Shown: positions 21,984-34,307, counted from the stretch's first letter. The stretch is DNA of 64,000 nt from Nectonema munidae (GCA_030549495.1 JAUIRK010001006.1:541501-605500); one strand, 5' to 3'. The notes: generated by a model not told the origin, from the letters alone. Translations and numbers: made by a program.

Positions 21984-22210
21984 TTCCCACTTGGGGAGCG
22001 TTCGCGTTAGGATAGTATCGATCACTCAGCTGTATTTATATATTTGTAGCATACCTTCTTGTAAAATCATATATATAACAAGGTATAGCTATGCAGTAAC
22101 AAGGAGCGGTAGGTGTTTAGTGGGATTGAAAGTCCAGGTAGACCTGTATTCAGCATTCTGGGCGTGCCACGATATCCGAAAGAATGGGTGCGAAAGTGTC
22201 AAACAACTTA
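21984..22210. repeat. Short interspersed repeat, copy 1 of 3
   Basis: About 230 bp, shared with 45299-45530 and 48246-48432. Common blocks are gatcactcagctgtattta, caaggtatagctatgcag, taggtgtttagtgggat, gaaagtccaggtagacctg, ccacgatatccgaaag and gggtgcgaa. It follows a LINE fragment here, so it may be that LINE's 3' end or a SINE sharing its tail. A ggtgcgaacgtc stretch in copy 2 resembles a pol III B box but lies near the 3' end. Confidence 0.75.
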
Positions 22211-22379
22211 AAACACTTACATGAGGGCTTCAATGAAAAAGAGTTGCTGTCTAACCTAGCACTCCTGCACATTCACTACGCTACGGAAGTGGATTTGGAG
22301 AAAGTTGAAGATTGCTATATTCGGAAGCATCCTCGTAGACTTGAATTAAACAGCTTACTATATTAAAACTGCACATTTC

Positions 22380-23590
22380 AAATAAACATTTACCAATTCG
22401 TTACCATGGCAACCCCATTTTGAGGGAGCCACAACTGCGTTCAACATGGCAATGATTTATAGTTAAAACTTATATAATAAATAATTCATAATTATTATTT
22501 CTATCTTATCAAAATTACTTAATTAAGTAATCTAGATGATAACTTAATCTTCTTATTTCTATCCTTATCAAATTTTCTTCATTTTAGAATTGTGGTTCAT
22601 TCTTCCAGTCGATAAAGATAATTTTTCTATATTCTTCTTCAAAATAATTAATTTTTTTTCGTTTAAAAGATGGCGAAAAGGCAATTTTTAAAATTCTGGT
22701 CTTGAAACTTGATTCAAAAGAATCATTGGACTAAGTTTGGATAGCCCTTCGAATATCTTACCTGTTGCAGGTAGTCTGAAAGTTACTTGGCTTTTCAAGC
22801 ATGTTCAAACATCGTTCTTTAACAATTTTGAGCTCAGAGCTACCATCGCCTTTTTTATTTTTATTTGAAATTTTCCACTTTTTCGAGGATATGACAATGA
22901 CAAGATAAAACGTAGTTAGTAACAAGATTTGAAAATTAAGCAGTGTTGTTAACTATTTTCAAAGTTTTATATCTAAAATAATTACGAAAATAATTTAAAA
23001 TAATATAAAAATGTTAAAAAAATTAAAACTCAATAATTGTCAAAATTTCTTCGTTATTTCCTAAGAATTAGCTACTTCAAATATTTATTTCATCATATCA
23101 AAAAGGAAATATGAAAAGATGAAATATCGAAAAAATTTTCAAATTATTAATAAAACATTAATGCACCGTTTACCTCAAGCTACAAACCCTTGAAAGAGAT
23201 GGAATTTAAAGTTGTGATTATCGGATTCAAAGTGCTAGGCTTAAAATCCAATGATGTATTGCACAATTGTACTCAAATAATCAAAACTAGAGAACTATTA
23301 TAATAACATCTACATCTACATTTACATCTAACATCTAAATTTATATCTAGAGAAAAATAAAAATATACAATACCTGATATTAAGCAAGTGAAATTCAATA
23401 TAAAATGGAGATAAATGCGTGTCAAAATTTGAAAAAACCAAAAGGGGTTTTTTTAGAGCGCAATAAATTTAAAAAAGCCAAAAAAAAAGCCAGATTAAAA
23501 AAAATCCAATTAAATTTTTTCAAAGCCAAACAACTTTAAAAAAAGGCAAAAATGAGCTTTTTGGCTTGAAAAATGCTAATCTAGCAACCT
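22380..23590. other. No gene recognised
   Basis: AT-rich DNA with homopolymer-rich repeats (tacatctaaat-type short tandem near 23310-23350). No protein family recognised on either strand. Confidence 0.45.
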
Positions 23591-23639
23591 TGTTTTAGCC
23601 ATATTTTGTCGAATAACAAGATTGATTTAACTCAAAAGA

Positions 23640-25375
23640 ATGAGAAGAGGAAAACACTTTCCTTGGACATGGAATTAGACATTATTAAAAGATATAAGCA
23701 GGGAGAAAGCAAAGCAAAATTAAGTAGAACATTTTCTCTTGGGGAATGAACTATTAGAGACATTTGAATAGAGCAGGCGAGTACCAAGATTTAGGTTTAT
23801 CTCTATCTACGTCTTCAAGTACGGAATGCACACAAAACCGAAGTCAAATCATGATGCAGATGCAAGACCTTTTGGCAATTTGGATAGAAGATTGCAATCA
23901 GAAGAGGATTCCTATTGCTACTAATAATATCAAATTTAAGGCTCTCTCCCTTTTTTCACGTTTAAGAAACCAAATTTCAAGACGAGACTTCTCCCTTTAT
24001 GGCAAGTAAAGGTTGGTTTGAAAAATTCAAGAACAGAGCAAGACTTAAGAATGTTAAAATAACAGGGGAGGCAGCAAGTTCTGTAGCAGTATACCCAGAA
24101 GAATTGCATAAAATAATTATGATTATCGTGAGATTTTTAACCTAGATAAATAATATTTATATTGGAAAAATACCCTCAAAACTTTCTTGGCTAAGAATGA
24201 AGCATCACAACCTGGATATAAGGTCTCAAAAAAGCGCATTACACTTCTTCTTGGAGGGAAGGAGGATGGGCTTTTAAATTAAAGCCGCTATTGCTTAATA
24301 AAACGCAAAATGCAAGGGGGTTAAATGGAGCAACAAAAACTCTCTCCCTCTTATTTGGCGAGCTGATAAAAAAGGATGGGTCACTGCTTCACTATTTGAA
24401 GATTGGTTCTAATCCTCTTTTTGTCCTGCAATCGAATCCTATTGCAAGAGAAATAATTTGGATTTTAAAGTTTTACTGCTCCTAGATAATGGCCACCCAC
24501 GATCGCTTGATAACTTATCCGAGAATATAAAAGTCATTTTTTTGCCCCCTAACACTACATCGTTACTACAACCCGTGGATCAGGGAATAATTTTTACCTT
24601 CAAAACTTATTATATAGGAAGAGTTTTTCACGTCAATTGGCGCTACAACTGGCGAAGACAGAATTTCACTTGAAGAATTTTTGCACGCAATTGAAAATAT
24701 TTCTCTTTCATGGAAAGAAGTAATACCTAAATGCATGAACGGGTGCTGGAAAAAGCTTACCATAAGGTCCAATTGATTTTCCTGGCTTCGAAACTCCAGT
24801 TAAAAATTTAATTAAAGAGACTGCTTTGATTGGAAAGGATTTAGTTTTCGAAAATGTAGATGAAGAAAACATTCAATAATTATTAGGCTCCCGTGCAGCT
24901 GATATGGACGATGTTTCTCTTATAGAACTTAAACAACAACAAGCTTTACAAGAAAAGGACGAAGACGATTGTGAAGAAGTCAAAGAAATAACAATAAAAG
25001 AACTTCAAGATCTTTTTCACGATTTTGAAAAGGTAAAATAGAGATTAATGGATATGGACTTTGACACAAATCGAAGGATAGATCAACTTTCCTGCTATCG
25101 CAAAATTTATGGTGAAAAGAAACAAAAACATGTACAATTAACTCTTAACAAGTTTTTTACAAATAATAAATAAGTTCTAAATTCATTTATTTTTATTTTC
25201 CTACTATACTTATTATTTCGGGACTTATAAATATATTTATCCTTTAAAAGTTTTAGATAAATTTTCGAGGATTAATTGAATTTTTTCTCATTAATTGTAG
25301 TATTCAATTTATGCGGTTTCATTTTATGCGGCGATATCATGGGATTAATTAACCGGATAATGTGAGGGATATAAG
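23640..25375 (+). mobile_element. Tigger (pogo) transposon, inactive, nearly full-length transposase
   Basis: The plus strand has the domain order of Tigger. A CENP-B-like helix-turn-helix comes first (LSLDMELDIIKRYKQGESKA), then the Tc5-type second helix (KGWFEKFKNRARLKNVKI). The DDE_1 domain follows: LLLLDNGHPRSLDNL with the catalytic D, then NIKVIFLPPNTTSLLQPVDQ and GIIFTFKTYYI. The acidic tail has IGKDLVFENVDEENIQ and EVKEITIKELQDLFHDF. Breaks include a shift near 24005, a stop inside GE*TIRD and a shift near 24480. The right end is near 25318-25375, where ccggataatgtgagggata resembles inverted Tigger termini (ccctc...atccg). The left end was not resolved. Confidence 0.82.
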
Positions 25376-26245
25376 ATAGCTTTATTACATATTTCAGGAG
25401 AACAAAAGTGAACAACGCAAATCGCCTTGAACACCATTTCGATGTTATTGTTTTCTTTTTAATACAATAAGGCTGGAAAACTTACGTCACAAGATAGGTT
25501 GACAAAAAAGGAATCAAGATTCGGAGAGTCTTTTCTCCATGTTTGGGTAAATAGAATGATATTTTACACAAAGTTCTTCAAGTGCCTAACTTAGACTTTT
25601 CGTCTCCAGAGTAAATATTTTCAACAAAAGCGCTGATCTATCGTAGTGTGCAATACTTCTTTCATTTCTGTCTTGAAGTTTTAAATTACGAATGTTAATT
25701 GCTTTAAAAAATCGACAAAATTTAATCTATGTTGACATTTTTTTATAAAAGCATCATATAAATTTTCCTTTTTTTGATATTGCAAAAAGATTTATTTCTA
25801 TGATTTAAGTTATCAGGTTGTTTATTCTTCAATGATAGACAACGTCCATCTTACAGGTCTCTCAAGTCGGGGATAAGAGAACTTTTACACTGAAATGTAT
25901 TAGAGCTGTTTCGAATAAAAATAATTTGTCGATCAAACAAATGAAAAGGATTGATAACCATCCTGTCTATCTATGCCGTCAAAAAACGTGTGACAGTGTT
26001 AAATACATATTGATTTATATTTGTAAATAATATATCTACATAAAAAAAGTAAACTGAGTTTAACATTTTTTTATCGACTCAAAAAATGATAAAATTTATA
26101 TCAAATAGGATTTTATGAAAATATTTCATTTGCTGTCTGTTTGACAGCTTCAACTAAATGTGTCCTACTTCTTTCTGTATATATTTTCCTCATCTTTATG
26201 TTGGTGTATATACAGATTGTGTATACAGGCTATTGGAGTGTGCGC
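25376..26245. other. No gene recognised
   Basis: AT-rich DNA between the Tigger right end and the next hAT. Nothing recognised. Confidence 0.45.
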
Positions 26246-26253
26246 ATTATAAG

Positions 26254-27440
26254 CAGGGCGATTAAAAGTCAATAAAGTCAACTTTTATTTCCGTTTATCT
26301 AAAACTCTTTGAAAAAGATCTTTACTTGTTTAGTCTAAAAAATTTTTGAACTAATTTCACATTTTTAAGTCAATCAAAGTTAATTTTTCCAGTTTAGATC
26401 AATAAAGTCAATTTTTATATTTAACACTTTTTGATTCAATGTGCCTAAAATTGTTATAAGCGATACATAGAAGATTTCTTCTTTATATTAACACTTCCAC
26501 AATAGTTGGGCTTTTTTTCATCTAATAAAAGGTTTTACTGTAAAGTTTGCCTGACTGAGGTTAAACATGAAGAAGTTTTTTGTAAGACAAATTTTTTTTG
26601 TTGACAAACGCGGTTGCATACAATATATCCGCTGCAGAAGTGATGGAATTTTATTCCCAAACTTTTTTATGATTCCATGTTTTTCACATCTTTTACACAA
26701 GTTTACCTTAAAAGTTAAGTTATCCTCTAAAATTGTAGATTACCGGCATTAAATCATTCAAAATTAGTAATAGAAAAAGACGTTCTCTTTTCAAACCTGT
26801 CGGCAACACTTCAGTTCCAATTGTAACGAAATTGACAAATTGGTTGCAAGCAGCAAAATATTTTCATTAAAATCTTCCAGCAGTGAAGAAATTAATTATG
26901 AAGATGGTGGAATTTTATTACCAAATATCAAGAAATTGTTAAAAAAAGAAAATCGTCAAAACTTGCTAACAATAATTAGAGAATATTCACGATTCATTGA
27001 TTTAGTCGGAAAAAGTCAACATAGAGACTTTTTCAGTCGAAGATGCCTTTACTTGTTTCTTCAACATTATTTTATTTAAAACGAATGTGGCGTTAAAAGT
27101 TATCTTGAAAATAGATTCAAATAAAATGAAATCAATAAAATCATGAATATGTAAAACTCTCAAATCTCTCACAGTACTTATCCCAAATTACAAAATTGTC
27201 AAGTTTTAACTTTAAAAGTAGAAAGATCTTTTTCTAAACTGAAAAAACTGTTAGAAAATGATCAAATTTTAAATCAGAAAATGTCATTAATTACATGTTG
27301 TTGTATTACAAAGTCATGGATTCTTTGAAATAATTTTCAATACCTTTTCTAATGAAACTTTAAAAAGGCAATAAAGTCCATTTTTTCTCTGAGTAAAAGA
27401 CAATTTTTTCCAATTTTTTGGTAAATTTTTCCTCGCCCTG
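26254..27440 (+). mobile_element. hAT transposon, 1.2 kb, with 7-of-8 target duplication
   Basis: Ends are cagggcgattaaaag and, inverted, cagggcgaggaaaaa. The flanks are attataag (26246-26253) and gttataag (27441-27448), an 8-bp duplication with one mismatch. The plus strand keeps LTLKVERSFSKLKKLLEND (about 27210-27270), the hAT C-terminal block. A preceding open stretch at 26840-27079 is probably the linker of the same protein. Most of the catalytic domain is missing. Confidence 0.75.
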
Positions 27441-27559
27441 GTTATAAGCGATTGATCTTTGAGACTGAGATAAAATCATGTTTTTAAAATAAAAGGATAA
27501 TAAGTAATTTATATTTTCTAACAAAATTATTCAAGTTAAACCATTATGTTTAGATAAAT

Positions 27560-27639
27560 ATTTTTGATATTGCCTCATGCCCCTTTTAAAAATTCTCACG
27601 CCCTCTTAGGGGAGCGCGCCCTCAATTTGGGAATCACTG
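27560..27639. mobile_element. Isolated hAT right terminus
   Basis: The sequence ends ctcaatttgggaatcactg; its inverse cagtgattcccaaattgag is a typical hAT/Charlie start. It is rich in the gagggcgcgctcccct type of subterminal sequence. It is not the end of the 26254-27440 element, whose own ends are accounted for. Its partner end was not found. Confidence 0.5.
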
Positions 27640-29040
27640 ATCTCAATTAATATAAATCCAGTTACAGAATGAATTTTTTCTGAATTCTTCAGCTTTCGAT
27701 ATTTTGACAATATTAAAATATCAATAAAATCATCAGTTTTTAGCTTCTTTTAAATTATTAACTTTATCAAATCAATACTTGAATAGTGTTAAGCAAATGC
27801 TTGAGTTTCTTTTAATGCCTTTTCTCTGCCTGCATAGAAAACTTTTCTTATTCAAATGACCCACACAAATTTCTTTTCTCTAGTTTAAATATCAATTTTT
27901 TAAACACTATTCCTGAATAGAAAAAAGACTTCCTCTTTGAGCGTTGATGGATTTTTTTTTCAGATATCCTTAAATTATATTCAGATTGGCAAACACAATG
28001 TACTTGATCATCATTACATTACATAAGACTATTGTTGCAAAAAGCATTTAGAAAGTTTAGAATTGCACATATCTAGTGAATGTCTGCTTTACCTCTTGAG
28101 ATTCCACAAAACATAAACGAGTTACAAGCGAATCATTGATCTTTACTACTGTATTTTAAATCCAGTGTTTGAATTTGAACACTTTTGTGCAATTTCAAAT
28201 GCAACTTCTATAAATATCTCTTTAATATTTACATTACATTAATTTTTGATCAATGAGAATTTGATTTTCTTTCCGATAAAGACATTGTTGCAAAGAGTCA
28301 CGTAAAGTAGGAAATTCGGTTAGTAAAAATAATAATTTCTAACCAAAAACTTTAATGGTTATTAAAATATTAAATTTCATTAATTTAAATGACAATTTGT
28401 TATGAAAAAAACTTTTTAAGAGGGTAAACATTTAAAACGATCACCTATAAAATATATTTAAAACACGACTGTAACTTTTTATAAAATGATATATACCGGT
28501 AGTTAAAACAATTTTCTGAAATTTTATCGTACATTAATAAATCCAGAATACCTTATTACATAAGAAAAGTGACATACTAAAATATATACTGAATATTCAT
28601 TAACAAGACATACTTATTCGTGAAATTTTCGGCGCAGAACTCTTGTAAAATTCTTGTTCATAGTCGCTTTTAGTAAAATTATAGGGAAATTTTTTTAGTT
28701 ATTTCATTTTATTTTTTATTGTTGTATTTTCAGCTTTTATTTTCAATAAACTTCACATTACTCTATTTTCCTAAAATAAATATAGTATTTATTTCAAGGC
28801 TATGTTTTCATAATGCTTGTAATTGGCGATGTATATTTTTAAGAAATAAATTGGTGTTTAATATTTGCATAGCTTATTTTTCTTTAGCTCTATTGCTATA
28901 AGTGTTCTTACATCTTGATCGCTTTCTTCTTCTTTTTCAATGGCGCCTGTTGTCGTGACTTGTTTTACTACACTTATTCCCTTCTCCCTAGATTATAATA
29001 AGCTGAACCATTAGAGGAAGCCAATTAATTTAGGACCAAT
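27640..29040. other. No gene recognised
   Basis: AT-rich DNA with short frames only. A cttcttctttttcaatgg stretch near 28925 resembles the inverse of the GAA-rich tails seen on LINE 3' ends elsewhere in the window. Confidence 0.4.
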
Positions 29041-29059
29041 CTTTACGCGTTCTATGGAT

Positions 29060-29240
29060 AATACTAGAGTTTTGATTTGGCGCCTGACGTGACAAATTTT
29101 GCTAAAATTAAAACGCTTGTTTATTCAACGTTATCAAGGTGACAGTGTGTCAATATTTTTGACTAAATGATTTCAAGAAATGAATAAACAACTCCCCTTG
29201 AAATTTGAGTGACGTAATAAAATGAAGGTAAACATTTTTT
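29060..29240. repeat. Dispersed repeat, copy 2 (partner at 16730-16900)
   Basis: Same ordered blocks as copy 1, including ttcaacgttatcaaggtgac (one change) and aagaaatgaataaacaactc. It lies in the same orientation as copy 1. Confidence 0.7.
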
Positions 29241-29498
29241 AGGAAAGAAGGTGCAAAAGAATCTTTGAGTATTCAGTGTTGAGTGTGCAGACATAGTCTT
29301 GATGTTAGTGTAATTGCTTCACTTTTTCCAATCAAGCAAAATCCTAGATTTCTAATGAAGTCAGTATGAGCATCTTTTTCGATGCTTTCCCTATTTTCTT
29401 GAAATCTATTCATATCTTTTTTAATTTTCCAAAAAACCCTAGGAATTATGAACTAAAACATCGAATATATGTGATAAAAACTTTTAATCCATCTACCA

Positions 29499-29948
29499 TC
29501 ATGATAGTACAAATTGTAAAAACTGAACAACACGGTCTACATGACCCATTGATGTATTATAGTATTTTACTTGGTCAGGGACTTCATTAGCTTCCAATCT
29601 AAATTTACTTAAATGATCCTCGCCAAATTGAAGAGGATCTGTTGTTATGAATAAGTTACCTTTCTTATCATGATAACAAGAAAATTGAACTTTTCTGTTA
29701 TTATTTAAACTTTTTTCTAAAACCAAAAATTTTCTCTCAAAATTTCTAGTTGTGTTTGCTAGACATTTGTCTATTAAATCTTTTGAAATGTTTTTACCAA
29801 TTCTGTTTTTCAGGAAAGTTAGTTTGAAGAGGAAAAAAAGTGACAATGTCTTGCTTGAAGATTCAATTGAAAAATCAGAAACACATGAAGTATGGTTAAT
29901 GAAGAGAGCTGTTATAAAATTTCCCAAAAGAGAACTGAAAGACAACAA
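29499..29948 (-). mobile_element. Probable piggyBac transposase remnant
   Basis: The minus strand has VQFSCYHDKKGNLFITTD followed 30 residues later by PDQVKYYNTSMGHVDRV. In piggyBac transposases the third catalytic Asp sits in YN..MGGVD..D; here MGHVDRV keeps the D and the spacing to the preceding strand (usual form KW.DK..V..LST). The remainder of the 150-residue frame, including a Lys/Phe-rich lead, is not clearly alignable by eye. A piggyBac N-terminal piece of separate origin lies at 54050. Confidence 0.45.
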
Positions 29949-30249
29949 AACACGTTTTTGATTTATTCAAATGATATAGTTATACTGTGAAAGTATTCAA
30001 AACATTGAATTTCAAAATATAAAAATAATGTTAAAATGGAAATAAAGATAAACTTTTCATTTCTATCTGTACAAGGCGAAACAGGTATTATAGTGTTGAG
30101 ACATTTTCATTCACAGATAAGTTGTTATCCTTCAAATCAAGGCTTCACAACTTCAACGTTACGAACGCATTTGGGGTCAGTAAGAAATATTTTTGTGGTT
30201 GCGGAGACATTGCTGAAAAAGGGTGTTATAAAAAATTCGGATGACTTAC

Positions 30250-30599
30250 CATAACGAATGAAAACGGAAAAAAGAAGAAGAGTATGTATAAATAAATATA
30301 TCAGAAGTGGCGCATCAAACTACTAAACTAATCATTTACTTACATAAGAAGATTACAAACTAATCTATTTAACAGATCGTAGTTAATTCCTTGTAGAAAG
30401 GTATTTAAATTTTTTTCTATTCTCTCAACCATACTTTAGTGTAAAGGAGGATTTATAAGAACATTTTTGAGGCATACTTATTCGTGTTTTGTTCAATACC
30501 GATACATATTTTGAAAAAAACAATATTTACTTATAAGAATAGAGCCTTGATTTTGGATTGAGTTGTAGGAACATTATGATTTTAAAATTAAGTCGCTTT
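30250..30599. other. No gene recognised
   Basis: AT-rich DNA; nothing recognised. Confidence 0.4.
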
Positions 30600-30651
30600 G
30601 AGCCCCGTGGGGCTAAAATCGGTCGCATCTAAAAATGGTTGTGAACCACTG
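30600..30651. mobile_element. Isolated hAT right terminus
   Basis: It ends aatggttgtgaaccactg; the inverse cagtggttcacaacc is a common hAT start. No partner end was found to the left, and no hAT coding lies immediately inside. Confidence 0.45.
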
Positions 30652-30659
30652 TTTTAAAT

Positions 30660-33600
30660 AATAATAGTTCAATAGATATACGGAAATTTTTTTTTAAGAA
30701 AAAAAAAGGTAATAAAGTTTATTGGAGATGTTCTGTACGTAATAATAAAACTAATTCTCTAGTAAGTGTTATACTTCAAGATGTCACATTCAAAAGTGGT
30801 CTTAGAAATGACATTCATCCCCAAAACACAAATTTGATAAAAAATGCAAAAATAATCAAAAAAGTACGATAATAATTTTTAATTTTTTTTACATGAAATT
30901 TTTCTTTTTATCTTAAATTCTTCTAAAAAAATTTTTAGATAAAAGAGACAGCGCATAAAGAAGTATTTAATAAGTCAACACACATAATTAAAAAAATTTT
31001 ACTTGAAGAGCAAAATGCGAGCTGTTATTCTAACTTACCAAACATTCAAAACCTTAAAAAGAACATTGAATCGTACAAGAGTGAAACAGACCTCAAGATC
31101 CTCAAAGCTTGGAGTTTGATGTAAAAAATATTTTTCCTTATCAGAAAAGGTTTTAATCTTTTTTCATTTTAGCTTGAAGTCAGACATCTTCCTCAAAACT
31201 TTTAATTGAAGATTGTTGCGTGAGACGTAAAAGAAAAGGTTTTATTATAACGATGATCTTCAAATGATGAAGAAGTTTTTTTTGACTGATAAATAGTTTT
31301 GGAGGATCTTTGATTTGTTCCAATACTGCACAAAGCTTTGCCTTTTCTTCTTATTATTGCTATGGTATTGGTTTGTATATTGCAAAATATTACAACCAGG
31401 AAGGTTAATATAAACAATAAAGCATGCAAATTTACAGTAAGATAAATGTTAACCATTACAAGGGCATTAAAGTCACAGATACTAAGAAGTGTGGCATTCG
31501 ATTTTTATTTTTTTTCATCACAAGACAAATCCAAATTTTGAAAAAAGACAAGACATGGTATAATGACGGAACCTTCAAGGTTATTAGAGACCCTTTAGCA
31601 GCTTTTAACAATACATGCTTTCATAAAACACGAGAAAAATTTAAAACAAATATCCCTTGTTTTCTGTCTTTTTAGTAGCAAAAGAAAAGAAGAATACGTG
31701 AAAGTAAGTCTATTTATGTAAACTGGATTTAAATAACCTTTTTTTTATTTCAAGTGTTTAGAGCATTAAAATCTCATATAAACGAAGAATATAAACTGAA
31801 ACAAGTTGTTTTGGATTTTGAGGAAATGGAAGCTTGTGCTGAATCAAAAATGATCCAATGTTCGTTTACTTAGAAAACACATGGATAAAGGCGAAAAGGT
31901 GGCCGCTTGAAAAATGGAGCGTTTTTGAAAGGTCCCTCCGCACTAATAACGATGTAGAGAGATGGCACAGACGACTTAATTGAAAAGCCGGAGATGCTGA
32001 CTTGCTACTATATTTTTTGATAAAACTATTGCATGATCAAGCTAAACAAAGTTATAGCTTTTATGTTAAGTTGGTGTCAGAGAACAAAATTGTAAGATTT
32101 CAAAGAAAGAAATATAAAACAAAACAAGCAAAGATCTTTCAAGCGTGTAGAGTTTCTGTTTTCCCGGAAAAATTGGATTCCCAGGAATCGGGAATAAAAA
32201 AAAAATTTTCCCGGGATCCCGAGATTTCCCGGGAAGGTCAAAGTTTTTAGAATTTAGTTTTTTATTTAAAAAAAAGTTATTTCTATTATATGCTTTTAAA
32301 TGAAAATTCATGATATTTATTTATAAAATTGAAAAATTAAGTTTTGATACGCAAAAAAGACAAAAAAATTTATTGAAACATTGAAAATAATTAAAGTGAC
32401 TTTTTATGTAAAAAAAACTTTTCAAAAAAACTAAGGCATTTAATCCTTCATTCTTAATGCTTTGCCTTTTTTTGAAAGAAAATCATTCACTAGAGAAAAA
32501 TTTCTTTTACATTCGCAGGAAGAAGGCTTGATTGAATCTAATGCGGATTTCAGAAGAACTAGGGCTTCTGGTAAGCTATAGCTTTTTTGAACTTTAAATC
32601 ATGAAGATTTTCCTCTATTGAAATATGATTCTCGTTTTTATTACATTTCATAAAAGCTTGAATTTCTCTGTTCATGCTTTCAGTAAGAGAACATTTATTT
32701 TTGTCATCAGTTTTAGCAGTGATGTAGTTTAGATCGCAACTTTTTTCTTCAGAATCAGTATTTGAAAAGTAATTTGGATATAAACTTTTGAAAATATCAG
32801 CGCCAAATTGAACGATTTCTTCAAAAGTTGAGTATTTTAACAAAGAATCTTGGGGATTCGTGTAACTTTGGTTTTGTAGAAAACGTAAAAGTGATACAAG
32901 TCTTTTGTTTCTTCGATCTTCAATTCTGATAAATAATTTTTCTTTAATTATACGAGAAAACTGAGTTTCATTGCTACTTAAAGTTTTAAACAAAAAATTG
33001 AATATTGCTTCACTCTCCATTATATTACATTTACTTTCACTCAATTTTGTTATAGCTACTTGAACTGGTTTTAAGCTTTTAACAACATTCTCAAGAACGT
33101 CAAATTTGATTTCCGAAAAAAGATCTATCTTTTCATTGAGGTCAATCAGCGTTTTAAAAATAGAGTTTTTCAGAAAAATAAATCGTTCCAACATAGTTAC
33201 TAAGCTGTTCCATCTTGTTTTTACGTGTAAACTGAGCTTAAATTCACGACCATGATCTGATATTACATGTTTCTGAAGAGCGGAATTTTTTAGCGGAGAT
33301 TTTCTAAACATTTTAATTATTGTAACAATGTTTCATAAAGATTCAATACAACAAAAATATTCTTTACTGGATTCTTCCTCGGTATCATCTTCTTCAGATT
33401 CACTGTCTCTTTCTACATGATAATATGCAAAACTATTTCGATAATCTTTTTCTGACATATATACGACATCCACAATAGCTAAATGAATTGCGTGAATAAA
33501 GCACAGTTGACTTATCATAAAGTTTTTCCCAAGTTTTTTCATTACACTGGCTCCATCACTTGTAATACTCACGATATCATTGTTAATATTTAAGTTAAAT

Positions 33601-34066
33601 TCTTGAAGCTTTTCTTCAATCAATACAAAAAGGTCACTGACAGAACACGATCCTTACAAGAAAATGAAATTTTATTTCGTTTGTAGTTAATTAATTTGTT
33701 ATAATTTTCTATAATTCAAAATTTCATACTATTTAAATTTTTTATATATTTTTTGTATAAATATACATTTAGAAATTAGAACTGAATATAGTCTAAATTT
33801 ATCGTATATAATAGGAATTTCAAAACATAATAATTAAAAATGTTTAAAAGTTTTTGAGATTCATTTTTTTAAAGAGTGGTTTTTAGTTTAATTTTAAAAA
33901 AGTACGGGGTATCGTGATAATTTTCCGGGGAAACGGGATTGTAAAATTTGATTGAAATACCGGGAAACGGGATTTCCCTCTAAGCGTGGGATGCATACAA
34001 GAGTGTCGAAAGCTCTGCTTGGGATCTCTTGAACGAATGTGCTTCTTTACACTTTTTGAAATGTTA
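30660..34066 (+). mobile_element. MULE transposase gene with FLYWCH finger, split by a hAT
   Basis: The plus strand begins with a FLYWCH zinc finger: KKGNKVYWRCSVRN (YWRC core) and RNDIHPQNT. Next are KILLEEQNASCYSNLPNI (about 31000-31060) and the MULE domain: WYNDGTFKVIRDPL (catalytic D), FRALKSHINEEYKLKQ, VVLDFEEMEA (second acid) and FERSLRTNNDVERWHRRLN. The C-terminal helix block YKTKQAKIFQA is interrupted by the hAT at 32148-33982 and resumes as WDAYKSVESSAWDLLNECA. There are several stops and shifts, but every conserved block is present in order. Terminal repeats were not resolved. Confidence 0.85.
32148..33982 (-). mobile_element. hAT transposon, 1.8 kb, 6-bp target duplication
   Basis: Ends start tagag, and both inner flanks carry ttcccgg-rich palindromic sequence. 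The flanks are agcgtg at 32142-32147 and 33983-33988. Taking out the insert and one copy gives the MULE frame KIFQAWDAYK, which fixes the duplication at 6 bp. The minus-strand transposase runs in two frames: SITSDGASVMKKLGKNF and CFIHAIHLAI (33333-33623), then KTRWNSLVTMLERF and a helical region (32559-33311). An acidic patch ESEEDDTEEESS precedes the break near 33320. The conserved C-terminus (ERSFS-like) was not found, so it is internally deleted or diverged. Confidence 0.82.
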
Positions 34067-34202
34067 ATTGTACATATATGTTAATTTGAAATATATATAC
34101 AAATGTTTCCTTGAATAAAAAATTAAGAAATTCCATGTACTATACTTTTTAATAAGATTAGTATTACAGGGGTTATGAAAGTTTTGTCCGCTCAAGTGCT
34201 TA

Positions 34203-34242
34203 GGGGGGGGGGGGGGGGGGGGGTAAAGTGCCCCCCCCCCCC
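34203..34242. repeat. Poly(G) 21 / poly(C) 12 inverted homopolymers
   Basis: A run of 21 G at 34203-34223, a 7-base spacer and 12 C at 34231-34242 can form a hairpin or a G-quadruplex. The lengths may be affected by sequencing error. Comparable G runs lie near 37040 and at 50268-50293, each close to related repeat sequence. Confidence 0.8.
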
Positions 34243-34307
34243 TATTTTTCTCAGATATTAATAAGTTTTTATAAATATTTTTAATGTTACATATATATTT
34301 CAACTAT

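Noticed and set aside
22184-22366. Small 60-codon plus-strand gene
   Set aside because: It starts inside the short interspersed repeat and has no recognisable domain or supporting context.
34064-34303. 79-codon minus-strand frame containing a proline run
   Set aside because: The prolines are the complement of the poly(G) run; no homology.
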